Source: CAMLOF01 sp041913045 | Lineage (GTDB): Bacteria > Pseudomonadota > Gammaproteobacteria > Burkholderiales > Burkholderiaceae_C | NCBI GenBank assembly: GCA_041913045.1 | Contig: JAYSGB010000001.1 | Coordinates: 211,233-275,232, forward strand | DNA: 64,000 nucleotides | Reading direction: 5' to 3' | Shown: positions 15,059 through 24,228 of the stretch, in pieces | Layout of the letters: each line of letters opens with the position of its first letter | How positions within the stretch are numbered: the stretch's first letter is position 1 | Notes under the pieces: generated by a model | What the model saw: the letters and a program-made list of their open reading frames with translations, nothing else | What the model was told of the DNA's origin: nothing | Database searches by the model: none | Translations under genes and position numbers: made by a program

Positions 15059-17362
15059 ATGAACACTGCAACTACCCCCTTTGACGGTGCCGATGAGGTG
15101 TGCGAGCTGGACCTGGGCATTGGCGGCATGACTTGCGCTTCTTGTGTGTCGCGTGTGGAGCGCGCCTTGAAGAAGCTGCCTGGCGTGCAGGAGGCCACCG
15201 TGAACCTGGCCACCGAATCGGCCCGCGTGCGCTGGACCGAAACACCAGGTGCCGAAGACGCTTCTGGCCAACCCGCCATGGCTGCACGCATTCAACGTGC
15301 GGTGCGCGACGCGGGTTACGAGCCCCGGCCCATTGAGGTGGACGAAGCCGCCAACCAGGTGACCGTGCTGGGCGTGCCGCGGGACGCGTGGCCGGTGTTG
15401 CTGGGGGCCTTGCTTTCACTGCCCCTGGCCGGGCCCATGGTGGGCGACTTGCTGGGCAAGCACTGGATGCTTGCCGCGTGGATTCAATTCCTGCTGGCCA
15501 CGCCCGTGCAGTTTGTGTTGGGGGCGCGTTTTTATGTGGCGGGCTGGCACGCCTTGAAGGCCCGCACCGGCAACATGGAGTTGCTGGTGGCCATAGGCAC
15601 CACGGCGGCCTGGGGCATGAGCACCTGGCTGTGGTGGCGTGCCGAACCCGACGAGATGGTGCACTTGTATTTTGAGGCGTCGGCGGTGGTGATTACGCTG
15701 GTGTTGCTGGGCAAGTGGCTGGAGGCACGCGCCAAGCGCCAGACCACCGAGGCCATTCGTGCGCTGCACGCCTTGCGGCCTGAGGTGGCGCACCTGCTGC
15801 CTGACGGCATCAAGCGCGAAGAGATGCAGGACGTGCCCGTGGCTGAACTGCTGCCGGGCGATGTGGTGATGGTGCGCCCTGGCGAGCGACTGCCAGCCGA
15901 TGGTGAGGTGCTTCAGGGGCAGACGCAGGTGGACGAGTCCATGCTGACGGGTGAGCCCATGCCGGTGAGCAAACAGCCGGGCGACCACGTGACCGGCGGC
16001 AGCTTGAACGGTGACGGCGCAGTGCAGGTGAGGGTGACCGCGGTGGGTTCACAAAGCGTGCTCAACCGCATCATTGCCCTGGTGCAGGACGCGCAAGCTG
16101 CGAAGGCCCCTGTGCAGCGCATGGTGGACCAGGTGGCCGCCGTGTTTGTGCCCACGGTGCTGGTGATTGCGCTGGTTACCTTTCTGGCCTGGTGGCTGTG
16201 GCAAGGTGCGCCGCTGGAAGAAGCACTGCTGCACGCCGTGGCGGTGCTGGTGATTGCCTGCCCCTGTGCGCTGGGGCTGGCCACGCCGGCGGCCATCATG
16301 GCGGGCACGGGTGTGGCGGCCAAGCACGGCATCCTCATCAAAGACGCGGAAGCGCTGGAAGTGGCGCACCACGTGGACACCGTGGCCTTTGACAAGACGG
16401 GCACGCTCACCGTTGGCGAACCCCGGCTGGTGAAGCTGGTGCCCGCCGAAGGTGTGGACGAGGCAAGCGCCCTGCAGACAGCGGCTGCCTTGCAAGCGCA
16501 AAGCGAACACCCGCTGGCCCGTGCCGTGGTGCAGGCCGCTGCCGCTACATCTACCGATGCGCAGACTGCCGAGGACGTGCAGTCCGTGCCCGGCCGGGGC
16601 ACACGCGGGTGGGTGCAGGGCACCTGGATCTATGTGGGCAGCCTGCGCTGGATGGAAGAACTGGGCGTGGCGCTGGGCCCGCTGGCCGAACAGGCCCGTG
16701 CACTGCAGGCCGAAGGAACCACCGTGTCTGCGCTGGCTTTGGGGCAGGGCGGTGAAACGGGTGCCGAGCCGGTCAACGTGCTTCCCCTGGCCCTGCTGGC
16801 GTTTGCTGACGAAGCCAAACCCGGTGCGGCCCAGGCCGTGGCCGAGTTGCGCGCGCGTGGTTTGCGGTTGACCATGATTTCGGGCGACAACCGGGGTGCT
16901 GCTGAAGCCATGGCCCGCCGCCTGGGCCTGCGGCCCGAAGAAGGCGAAGTGTTGGCCGAGGTGTTGCCCGGTGACAAGGCCGCACGGGTGGCCGAACTCA
17001 AGGCAGGCGGGCACCGTGTAGCCATGGTGGGCGATGGTGTGAACGACGCGCCCGCTCTGGCCGCTGCCGATGTGGGCATGGCCATGAGCCACGCGCAGGG
17101 CGGCTCTGATGTGGCCATGCATGCGGCGGGCATCACCCTGATGCGCGGCGACCCGTTGCTGGTGTCTGCGGCGCTGGACATCTCACGCCGCACCGTGGGC
17201 AAGATCCGCCAGAACCTGTTCTGGGCCTTCATCTACAACGTGGCGGGCATTCCGCTGGCAGCCCTGGGTTACCTGAACCCCGTGGTGGCTGGTGCAGCCA
17301 TGGCACTGAGTTCGGTGAGCGTGGTGACCAACGCGTTGTTGCTCAAGCGGTGGCGGCCGTGA
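15059..17362 (+). CDS. copA: Copper-exporting P1B-type ATPase CopA
   Basis: Pumps Cu(I) out of the cytoplasm. 767 aa. Seen: one N-terminal metal-binding domain with GMTCASC (residues 23-29), membrane metal motif CPC in VLVIACPCALGLATP (about 400), phosphorylation motif DKTGT (about 445), an HP motif (SEHPLARAV) and the hinge GDGVNDAPAL. Length and order fit CopA. The frame is open from 15011 but the -35/-10 at 15021-15051 lie inside it, so ATG 15059 is the likely start. Divergent from copZ-cueR; its 3' end overlaps an antisense DUF3079 frame. Confidence 0.96.
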   Translation: MNTATTPFDGADEVCELDLGIGGMTCASCVSRVERALKKLPGVQEATVNLATESARVRWTETPGAEDASGQPAMAARIQRAVRDAGYEPRPIEVDEAANQVTVLGVPRDAWPVLLGALLSLPLAGPMVGDLLGKHWMLAAWIQFLLATPVQFVLGARFYVAGWHALKARTGNMELLVAIGTTAAWGMSTWLWWRAEPDEMVHLYFEASAVVITLVLLGKWLEARAKRQTTEAIRALHALRPEVAHLLPDGIKREEMQDVPVAELLPGDVVMVRPGERLPADGEVLQGQTQVDESMLTGEPMPVSKQPGDHVTGGSLNGDGAVQVRVTAVGSQSVLNRIIALVQDAQAAKAPVQRMVDQVAAVFVPTVLVIALVTFLAWWLWQGAPLEEALLHAVAVLVIACPCALGLATPAAIMAGTGVAAKHGILIKDAEALEVAHHVDTVAFDKTGTLTVGEPRLVKLVPAEGVDEASALQTAAALQAQSEHPLARAVVQAAAATSTDAQTAEDVQSVPGRGTRGWVQGTWIYVGSLRWMEELGVALGPLAEQARALQAEGTTVSALALGQGGETGAEPVNVLPLALLAFADEAKPGAAQAVAELRARGLRLTMISGDNRGAAEAMARRLGLRPEEGEVLAEVLPGDKAARVAELKAGGHRVAMVGDGVNDAPALAAADVGMAMSHAQGGSDVAMHAAGITLMRGDPLLVSAALDISRRTVGKIRQNLFWAFIYNVAGIPLAALGYLNPVVAGAAMALSSVSVVTNALLLKRWRP

Positions 17363-17557
17363 GTCTTGATGTCTTGCAATTTGGGAATGTTCTACCGGCG
17401 GCTGCCACTGGTTCCAGTCCGGCCCGAACAGTTCGGCTGGGTGCTGGGTCCGGTCGGACCCATTGCCGCAAGCCATGTCGCTTGCCGGGCAATATCTGTC
17501 GCAGCCCCAGCAGATGCGCTCGGGGTGCGCCGGGTTGATGGGAAATATCTTCGCCAC
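17183..17557 (-). CDS. DUF3079 domain protein with unusual C-terminal extension
   Basis: The N-terminal 50 or so residues match DUF3079 (AKIFPINPAHPERICWGCD, then YCPA, ACGNGSDRTQHPAELFG), a small cysteine-containing family without known function. GTG 17557 is the best start. DUF3079 proteins as I know them end after about 65-70 residues, but here the frame stays open for 124 codons and overlaps the 3' end of copA antisense by 180 bases. The tail (after DWNQW) looks like an out-of-frame shadow of copA, so the true stop may have been lost. The conserved part is sure, the end is not. Confidence 0.65.
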   Translation of the reverse strand: MAKIFPINPAHPERICWGCDRYCPASDMACGNGSDRTQHPAELFGPDWNQWQPPVEHSQIARHQDSRPPPLEQQRVGHHAHRTQCHGCTSHHGVQVTQGCQRNARHVVDEGPEQVLADLAHGAA

Positions 17558-17682
17558 GGTGGGTTGATGAGTGTCTGCCCGCCGATTCTGGCCCGAAGGC
17601 GTACCCAGTGTGTTTGACATGCGTCAATGCAGAACGGCGATGGCACTGCCATCCTTGTGTCATCACTAGGAGACCCTTTTCC

Positions 17683-18267
17683 ATGGCCACCCCCGAAACC
17701 CTGCGCGTCATTCGCGATGAACACATGGCTCTTTCTGCCATGTTGCAGTCCCTGCACCTGCTGGTCCAGCAAGGCCCGGGTGACGACGCCAAGCGCTTCT
17801 TCGACACGTTGCGCGCCATGCTGTTCTACATAGACGAGTTCCCGGAGCGGCTGCACCACCCGAAGGAGTCGGACCTGCTGTTTCCGCGTGTGGTGCGGGT
17901 GGCGCCCAAGACGATGGCGGCCATTGAGCGGCTGGAGCAGGACCACATGAGGGGTGAGGCGTCGGTTCGCGAAATGCAGCACCTGCTGCTGGCCTGGGAA
18001 CTGCTGGGCGATGCGCGCCGCGAGGCGTTCGTGGATGCTTACGACCGTTACATGCGCTTCTACCTGGAGCACATGCGGCTGGAGGAGCACGAGATACTGC
18101 CCGAGGCGGAGAGAAGCCTGAGTGCCGACGACTGGCGTGAGCTGGACGAGGCCTTTGGTGCCAACCGCGACCCGCTCACGGGCAAGTACCCGGCCACGCC
18201 GGAGTACGAGCGTTTGTTCCAGCGCATCGTGCACGACGCGCCAGCGCCCATCGGGCTGGGCGGTTGA
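17683..18267 (+). CDS. Hemerythrin HHE-domain protein
   Basis: 194 aa four-helix protein with the diiron ligands expected of hemerythrin-like domains: RDEHMALS, RLHHPKESDLLFP, LEQDHMRGE and YLEHMRLEEHEILP. Members bind oxygen or take part in iron, NO or redox sensing. ATG 17683 follows AGGAGA; upstream in-frame codons add non-conserved residues. It stands alone between copA/DUF3079 and a convergent aminotransferase. Confidence 0.9.
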   Translation: MATPETLRVIRDEHMALSAMLQSLHLLVQQGPGDDAKRFFDTLRAMLFYIDEFPERLHHPKESDLLFPRVVRVAPKTMAAIERLEQDHMRGEASVREMQHLLLAWELLGDARREAFVDAYDRYMRFYLEHMRLEEHEILPEAERSLSADDWRELDEAFGANRDPLTGKYPATPEYERLFQRIVHDAPAPIGLGG

Positions 18268-18288
18268 CGGTTCCTGACCTTGGCCCGC

Positions 18289-19653
18289 TCAGGCGGGCAA
18301 CGTGGCCAGCAGTTCGTCGAAGTTGCGCAGCAGTTGCCGCACGTCGTCGGCGCTAGTGGCGGGTGAACACAGCATCATGCTGTGGAAGGGCGTGAGCAGC
18401 ACACCCCGGTTGAGCATGAAGAGGTGAGTGAAGGCCTCCAGGTCGGGCTGGCCCATTTCACGCACGTCCTGTGCGCTACGCGGTGTGCGGGGCATGAACT
18501 GCAGTTCCATGCGCGCGCCCATGCGGGTCACGGTCCAGGGGCGCCCTGCCGCCTGGATGCGTTGCATCAGCCCGGTTTCCAGTTCCTCGGCACGGTCGAG
18601 CATGTGGCCGTAGGCTTCGTACGTGTGCAGGTGTTCCAGCGCGGCGCGCAGTGCGGCCAGGGTAAGTGGGTTGGCGGTGAGCGTGGTGCCGATGCCGCTG
18701 TGTCCTTCGGGGGCGCTTTCCTTGGCTTGGTGCATGCGCCGGGCCATGTTTTCGGTGAAACCATAGACGGCGCAGGGCAGGCCCCCCGCCACGGCCTTGC
18801 CCACCACCAGCATGTCGGGCTGCAGGCCTTGGGTGCGGGTGTAGCCGCCGGGGCCGCTGGAGAGGGTGTGGGTTTCGTCTAGCACCAGCAGGGTGCCGTA
18901 ACGGCGGCACAGGGCCTGGGCCGCTTCCCAGAAGCCCGGCTCGGGCGGCACCAGGCCGAAGTTGGTGAGTGCGGGTTCTGCCAGCAGGGCGGCCACCTGG
19001 CCGTCGGCCAACGCGGCTTCCAGCGCCTGGAGGTTGTTGAACGGCACCACCCGCGTGTAGCTGTGGTGGTTGTGCACCTGCCCCAGCACCGAAGGGCGCG
19101 GCAGCGTCTGGCCGGTGGCCGGGTCCATGTCCACCAGGGTGTCGTCCACTGCACCGTGGTAGCAGCCGTCGAACACCAGCAACTGGGGGCGCTGCGTCAC
19201 GGCGCGTGCCCAGCGCAGCACGAAGCGGTTGGCGTCGCTGGCCGTCATGGCCAGCTGCCACATGGGCAGCCCGAAGCGCTGCGCCAGCAGCTCGCCCACC
19301 TCGGGCGTTTGTGTGGCGGGCAGCATGCAGGTGAGGCCGCGCGCGGCCTGGCGGGCAATGGCTTCAGCCACCGGGGCGGGGCTGTGGCCGAACATGGCGC
19401 CTGTGTCGCCCAGGCAAAAGTCGGTGTAGTGCACGCCGTCTGCGCATTCCAGGGTGACGCCAAAGGCCTGCCGCACGAAGAGCGTGGCGGGGGTGGGCCA
19501 GTCGCGCATCCAGTGCATGGGCACGCCGAACAGGAAGTGCGCCTGCGCCTGTTGCGACAGGGCCAGCGATTGCGGGTGGGCGGCGATGAAGCGCTGGCGT
19601 TCGGCTTCGAACAGCGGCGCCAGCAGTGGGTGGGGCACGGTGGTGTCACTCAT
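18289..19653 (-). CDS. Class III (PLP-dependent) aminotransferase
   Basis: 454 aa. Seen: class III features GYHG-like CYHGAVDDTL, the PLP aspartate segment LLVLDETHTL and the Schiff-base lysine in MLVVGKAVAGGLPCAVYG. The N terminus differs from ArgD/GSAM-type enzymes. The amino donor cannot be told. It faces an MFS transporter, with agmatinase and an FAD amine oxidase beyond it, so an amine or guanidino compound is a reasonable guess for the substrate. Confidence 0.85.
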   Translation of the reverse strand: MSDTTVPHPLLAPLFEAERQRFIAAHPQSLALSQQAQAHFLFGVPMHWMRDWPTPATLFVRQAFGVTLECADGVHYTDFCLGDTGAMFGHSPAPVAEAIARQAARGLTCMLPATQTPEVGELLAQRFGLPMWQLAMTASDANRFVLRWARAVTQRPQLLVFDGCYHGAVDDTLVDMDPATGQTLPRPSVLGQVHNHHSYTRVVPFNNLQALEAALADGQVAALLAEPALTNFGLVPPEPGFWEAAQALCRRYGTLLVLDETHTLSSGPGGYTRTQGLQPDMLVVGKAVAGGLPCAVYGFTENMARRMHQAKESAPEGHSGIGTTLTANPLTLAALRAALEHLHTYEAYGHMLDRAEELETGLMQRIQAAGRPWTVTRMGARMELQFMPRTPRSAQDVREMGQPDLEAFTHLFMLNRGVLLTPFHSMMLCSPATSADDVRQLLRNFDELLATLPA

Positions 19654-19694
19654 GAGGCCACAGCTTAAGGGGGCTTGCCGCAGAATGCGGAACC

Positions 19695-20945
19695 ATGTCC
19701 ACCTTGCCCGACAGGTCCGCTTTGACCCCTTCTTCCACCGCCGAGCGCGGCGGCCTGTGGCTGGCCCTGGTGCTGTCGCTGGGGGCTGCCGTGTCGCTGG
19801 GGGTGACGCGCTTTGCCTACGGGTTGCTGCTGCCGCCCATGCGCGAGGACCTGGGCTGGAGCTACACCCTGGCCGGTGGCATGAACACCTTCAACGCCAT
19901 GGGTTACCTGCTGGGGGCACTGAGCACGCCGTGGCTGATGCGGCGCGTGGGCCCCGGGCGCCTGTTGCTGTGGGGCGCGGGGCTGGCAAGTGTGTTCATG
20001 GCAGGCAGCGGCTTTTTTGTGGACGCCACGCCGTTGATGGCGCAGCGCCTGCTGGCCGGGCTGGCCAGTGCCTGGGTGTTCATTGCCGGGGGGTTGTTGG
20101 CCGCGCGACTGGGGGCGCACTGGCCACGGCGCAGCGGTTTGCTGCTGGGCTTGTATTACGGGGGCACGGGCTGGGGCATTGTGGCTTCGGCGGTGTCGGT
20201 GCCGTGGGTGCTGCAGGCCATGGCCGGGCGGCCCCACGCCTGGGCCTGGGCGTGGTGGTGGCTGGCTGGGCTGTGTGTGCTGGCCACGGTTGCGCTGGCC
20301 TGGGTGGCGGGCGCCTTGCAGCGGCATGAAACGGGGGTGACGAGTTCATCCACTGCGGGTGCCGCTGCTGTTGCGGCCGTGGATGTGCCTTCACCTTCGC
20401 TGTGGCGCTTGTCTCCGGCGCTGGCGGGCTACAGCTTGTTCGGTGTGGGTTACATCGGGTACATGACTTTTGTGATCGCGTTGCTGCGCGATCAAGGCAA
20501 TTCGGGCGGCGCCATCACTTTCTTCTACAGCCTGCTGGGCTTGGCAGTGGTGGCGTCGTCGCGCATCTGGGCGGGTCTGCTGGACCGGCACAAGGACGGC
20601 CAGCCCCTGGCCCGCCTGAACGCCCTGCTGGGTGTGGCCACGGTGCTGCCCGCGCTCACGGCGGCCTGGCCGGTGCTGTTGCTGTCGGGGGTGATGTTCG
20701 GCGGGGTGTTCCTGTCTGTGGTGGCGTCTACCACGGCGCTGGTGCGCCACAACCTGCCCGCAGCGCGCTGGGCTGCAGGCATCAGTGCCTTCACCATTGT
20801 GTTCGCGGCGGGGCAGATCGTGGGACCCACGGTCGTGGGTTTCATTGCCGACGGCCCGGGCGGGCTGGAGCGCGGGCTGCTGTTTTCTGCCGTGGCGTTG
20901 TGGGTGGGTGCGGCGCTGGCCTGGCGGCAGAAGGCGCTGGGCTGA
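19695..20945 (+). CDS. MFS transporter, YbfB/YjiJ-like
   Basis: 416 aa with about 12 hydrophobic segments in two halves (first half to about residue 200, second from about 240). The N-terminal part GVTRFAYGLLLPPMREDLGWSY is typical of the YbfB/YjiJ branch of the major facilitator superfamily. Substrate unknown. It starts 41 bases from the divergent aminotransferase, so the two may share control and substrate. Confidence 0.85.
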   Translation: MSTLPDRSALTPSSTAERGGLWLALVLSLGAAVSLGVTRFAYGLLLPPMREDLGWSYTLAGGMNTFNAMGYLLGALSTPWLMRRVGPGRLLLWGAGLASVFMAGSGFFVDATPLMAQRLLAGLASAWVFIAGGLLAARLGAHWPRRSGLLLGLYYGGTGWGIVASAVSVPWVLQAMAGRPHAWAWAWWWLAGLCVLATVALAWVAGALQRHETGVTSSSTAGAAAVAAVDVPSPSLWRLSPALAGYSLFGVGYIGYMTFVIALLRDQGNSGGAITFFYSLLGLAVVASSRIWAGLLDRHKDGQPLARLNALLGVATVLPALTAAWPVLLLSGVMFGGVFLSVVASTTALVRHNLPAARWAAGISAFTIVFAAGQIVGPTVVGFIADGPGGLERGLLFSAVALWVGAALAWRQKALG

Positions 20946-21080
20946 CGGCTTTGCCTGGGTTGCCGGGGTGTGCAGTGGCCGCTGCCCGGATGCTGGCAAT
21001 GGCACCATTCATGTGCGTATTGAGGGGGTAAGGTACGGGTCCATTCAGCCTGAATCCCAACCTGACTCAAGAGGAACCCC

Positions 21081-22004
21081 ATGGCCCTGGGTGAATTTGC
21101 CTACGCGCAGAACAGCAACCGCTTCCTGGCCGCTGCGCCGCTGACCGACCAACCCTTCGCCGTGGTGGGCGTGCCCTACGACGGCGCAGTGACCAACCGC
21201 CCTGGCGCCCGCTTCGGGCCGCAGGCCATGCGCGCGGCCAGCCTGATGCTGTGCGACGGCACTCACCCCGTGTTCGACGTGTCGCCCCTGCCCCATCTGG
21301 GTGATGCGGGGGACGTGCGCCTGCCCAACGCCTCGCCCCTGGCGGAAGTGCGTGCCCACATTCAACGCCAGGCAGCCACGCTGATGGCCCGCCACCATTG
21401 CGTGTTCCTGGGGGGTGACCATTCGGTGACGCTGGCGCTGTTGCGCGCTGCCCGCCAGCAGCACGGCGAACCGCTGGCGCTGGTGCACTTCGACGCCCAT
21501 TGCGACACCTGGGAAGACCACTTTGGTGAGCCTTCCGGCCACGGCACCTGGACTTACGAGGCGTTGCAGGAAGGGCTGGTGAGCCCGGCGCACACGGTGC
21601 AGATCGGCATACGCTCCAGCGGGGTGCGTGCCGCGCGGGACTACGTGCAGGACCAGGGCGGGCAGATTTTCACGGCGCGTGCGCTGCGCGGGCTGGACGG
21701 TGCCGGGCTGGCGCCCATGCTGCAGGCCATACGCGAACGCATTGGCCAGCGGCCGGTTTACCTGACGCTGGACATCGACTGCCTGGACCCGGCCTTTGCC
21801 CCCGGCACGGGCACGCCCGAGCCGGGCGGCATGACAAGTTCGCAAGTGCTTACTTTCCTGGAAGAGCTTGCCGGGCTGAACTGGGTGGGCATGGACTGCG
21901 TGGAGGTGGCCCCGGCCTACGACCACGCGGAACTGACCAGCAACGCTGCCGCCACCTTTGTGTGGACCTACCTGAGCGGGCAAGTGGCGCGGCGGGGGGG
22001 CTGA
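21081..22004 (+). CDS. speB: Agmatinase/ureohydrolase family protein
   Basis: Hydrolyses agmatine to putrescine and urea, or a related guanidino compound such as guanidinobutyrate. 307 aa. Seen: all Mn-ligand motifs of ureohydrolases: LGGDHSVT, HFDAHCD, and DIDCLDPAFAPGTGTPEPGG, plus the C-terminal glutamate (DCVEVAPAYD). ATG 21081 follows AAGAGGA. It lies four bases before an FAD oxidoreductase of the gamma-glutamylputrescine-oxidase type, which supports a polyamine role. Confidence 0.9.
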   Translation: MALGEFAYAQNSNRFLAAAPLTDQPFAVVGVPYDGAVTNRPGARFGPQAMRAASLMLCDGTHPVFDVSPLPHLGDAGDVRLPNASPLAEVRAHIQRQAATLMARHHCVFLGGDHSVTLALLRAARQQHGEPLALVHFDAHCDTWEDHFGEPSGHGTWTYEALQEGLVSPAHTVQIGIRSSGVRAARDYVQDQGGQIFTARALRGLDGAGLAPMLQAIRERIGQRPVYLTLDIDCLDPAFAPGTGTPEPGGMTSSQVLTFLEELAGLNWVGMDCVEVAPAYDHAELTSNAAATFVWTYLSGQVARRGG

Positions 22005-22007
22005 GCC

Positions 22008-23330
22008 ATGGTGTTCAAGCCCTCGCTGCTCAAGTCCGACACCCAGCTCAACCAGCGCAGCTATTACGAGGCCAGCGTGGCGCGCGGCCCTGCCCTGCCC
22101 CCTTTGCAGGGCGACACCCAGGCCGACGTGCTGGTGGTGGGTGCGGGCTTTGCGGGCCTGAGCGCGGCGCTGGAACTGGCGCAGCGCGGCCTGCGCGTGG
22201 TGGTGCTGGAGGCAGACCGCATCTGCTCCGGCGCCAGCGGGCGCAACGGAGGGCAGGCCATCGTGGGCTTTGCGTCGGGCCAGGGGCCGTTCGAGCAGCA
22301 ATTGGGCCGCGACGACGCCCACCGCGCCTGGGACATGTCGCTGCAGGCGCTGGACCTCATCGACCAGCGCATTGCGCAACACAGCATCGACTGCGACCAG
22401 GTGAAGGGCTACCTGTATGTGGCCGATTCGCCGGGCAAGGCCAAAGCCCTGCTGGCCGACCTGGAGGTGCAGGAGCGCGACTACGGCCTGCGCTGCGAGG
22501 TGGCCACCGGGGCCGAGGTGCAGCGTTTCATCGGTTCAAAGCGTTACCACGCGGCGGGGTACGAACGCCTGTCGGGCCACCTGCACCCGCTCAAGTACGG
22601 CCTGGGGCTGGCGCGCGCGGCGCAGGGCCTGGGGGTAACCATCCACGAACACACGCCGGTGCGATCGCTGGCGCAGACCAGCGGCGGCGTGGTGGCACAG
22701 ACTGCGCAAGGCACGGTGCGCGCCAGCCACGCCGTGGTGGCGGGCAACTGCACCCTGGCCGAACACGGGCCCGGCGTGCTGCCGCAGATCCACCCGCGCA
22801 TCATGCCGGTCGGCACCTACATCATTGGCACGGCGCCGTTGGCACCCGAGCTGTGTCAGCGGCTCATCCCCAACCGTGCGGCGGTGTGCGACAACAACTT
22901 CGTGCTGGACTACTTCCGCTTCAGCGCCGACCACCGGATGCTGTTTGGCGGCCGCGTGAGCTACACCACCATGACGCCGCCGCGCCTGCAGGCGGTGATG
23001 CAGCAGCGCATGGCGGCCATCTTCCCGGAACTGGCGAGCGTGCCGGTGGAGTTTGTGTGGGGTGGCTTCGTGGACATCAGCATGAACCGCGCGCCAGACT
23101 TTGGGCGCGTGGGCAACAACATCTATTACCTGCAGGGCTTCAGCGGCCACGGCGTGGCGCTCACCGGGCTGGCGGGCCAGTTGGTGGCCGAGGCCGTGGC
23201 TGGCCAGGCCGGGCGGTTTGATGTGTTTGCGCGGCTGAAGCACCACAACTTCCCTGGCGGGCCCATGCTGCGCACGCCCGTGCTGGCGCTGGGCATGCTG
23301 TGGCACCGGCTGCGTGACGTAATGGGTTGA
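22008..23330 (+). CDS. FAD-dependent amine oxidoreductase (PuuB/OrdL-like)
   Basis: 440 aa DAO-family oxidase. Seen: N-terminal dinucleotide fold VLVVGAGFAGLSAALELAQRG with the second acidic residue VVVLEADRI, the SGRNGGQ motif typical of gamma-glutamylputrescine oxidases, and the C-terminal FAD segment YYLQGFSGHGVALTGLAGQL. The start is three bases after the agmatinase stop, so the two are translated together. Likely oxidises putrescine or its gamma-glutamyl form, releasing H2O2. Confidence 0.88.
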   Translation: MVFKPSLLKSDTQLNQRSYYEASVARGPALPPLQGDTQADVLVVGAGFAGLSAALELAQRGLRVVVLEADRICSGASGRNGGQAIVGFASGQGPFEQQLGRDDAHRAWDMSLQALDLIDQRIAQHSIDCDQVKGYLYVADSPGKAKALLADLEVQERDYGLRCEVATGAEVQRFIGSKRYHAAGYERLSGHLHPLKYGLGLARAAQGLGVTIHEHTPVRSLAQTSGGVVAQTAQGTVRASHAVVAGNCTLAEHGPGVLPQIHPRIMPVGTYIIGTAPLAPELCQRLIPNRAAVCDNNFVLDYFRFSADHRMLFGGRVSYTTMTPPRLQAVMQQRMAAIFPELASVPVEFVWGGFVDISMNRAPDFGRVGNNIYYLQGFSGHGVALTGLAGQLVAEAVAGQAGRFDVFARLKHHNFPGGPMLRTPVLALGMLWHRLRDVMG

Positions 23331-23344
23331 ACGCTACCGTTGCG

Positions 23345-24228
23345 TCAGCCGTTCATTATCTCAAGGCTCCTCGAATCCGCATTGCTGCCACACATAAGCA
23401 CGCCGATATGGCTGCCGGGCGGAGGTGAAAAGAATCCCCCCAGCAGCGACGCGTAGGCGGTCGCCCCCCCGGGCTCAGTCACGAGCCGGTAGTTCTCCCA
23501 CAGATGGACCTGAGCGTCGCGAATTGCGCTGTCCGGAACCAACACTACGCCATCGAGCAATCTGGAGCAGATGTCATGCACCCGCCCTCATGGATGCATG
23601 CAGTGCATCCGCGCCCTCCGGCTCGACAGCAATGACCTTCACGCCTTTCCCGACGTACCAAGAAGCGATACCACTGACGAGTCCACCACCACCAGCTGCA
23701 ATCAGAATGGTGTCCAACCCGGGACTCTGCCGTTCCCACTCCAATCCGACGGTTCCCTGGCCTGCGATCGTGGCCTCATCATCGAAAGGGTGGATATGCA
23801 ACGCCCCTGTCTGCACCACATACTCCATACACGCCTGTTGCTCCTCATCGTAGGAACTACCGCAGATACGGAGATCCGTCCCTAATACCTGGATAGCTTC
23901 TATCTTGATACGACTGGCGCCACCGGAAACGAAAATGGTAGCTGGGTAGCCCAGGGTGCGGGCCACATGCGCCACGGCAATGCCATGATTTCCGCCCGAG
24001 GCAGCCGCAATCCCGATTTTCGGAATGCTATGCAGGAGGGCTTTGTTGAATGCCCCTCTGGGCTTGACTTGAAGAGCCCGTGCATTGCAGGAGTTCGAGT
24101 TTCAAACTCAGGTGCACATTTTTCATGGCAATGCCAGGAGGCAGTTCCAGCACTGGGGTTGAGCGAATATGGCCCTTGATCCGACCGTACGCATCCTCGA
24201 TATCAGACCTTGTCACCGTACTGGTCAT
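23345..24228 (-). pseudogene. Threonine/serine dehydratase, broken by several indels
   Basis: PLP-dependent fold II dehydratase (TdcB/IlvA-like). Conserved pieces lie in three frames: N terminus 24228 onward (MTSTVTRSDIEDAYGRIKGH), core 23975-23574 (VAHVARTLGYPATIFV, AAGGGGLVSGIASW) and C terminus 23581-23345 (LVTEPGGATAYASLL). At the PLP lysine the sequence TTCAAG(TCAAG)CCCAGAGG contains a 5-base tandem duplication; removing it restores FKPRGAF. One base is missing just before it. A second break after HASMRAG removes about 30 residues. The start overlapped the stop of the FAA hydrolase gene upstream, an old operon. Non-functional. Confidence 0.88.

Noticed and set aside
17366..17617. Plus-strand 83-aa ORF between copA and the hemerythrin gene
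   Set aside because: It is the shadow of the conserved DUF3079 frame on the minus strand.
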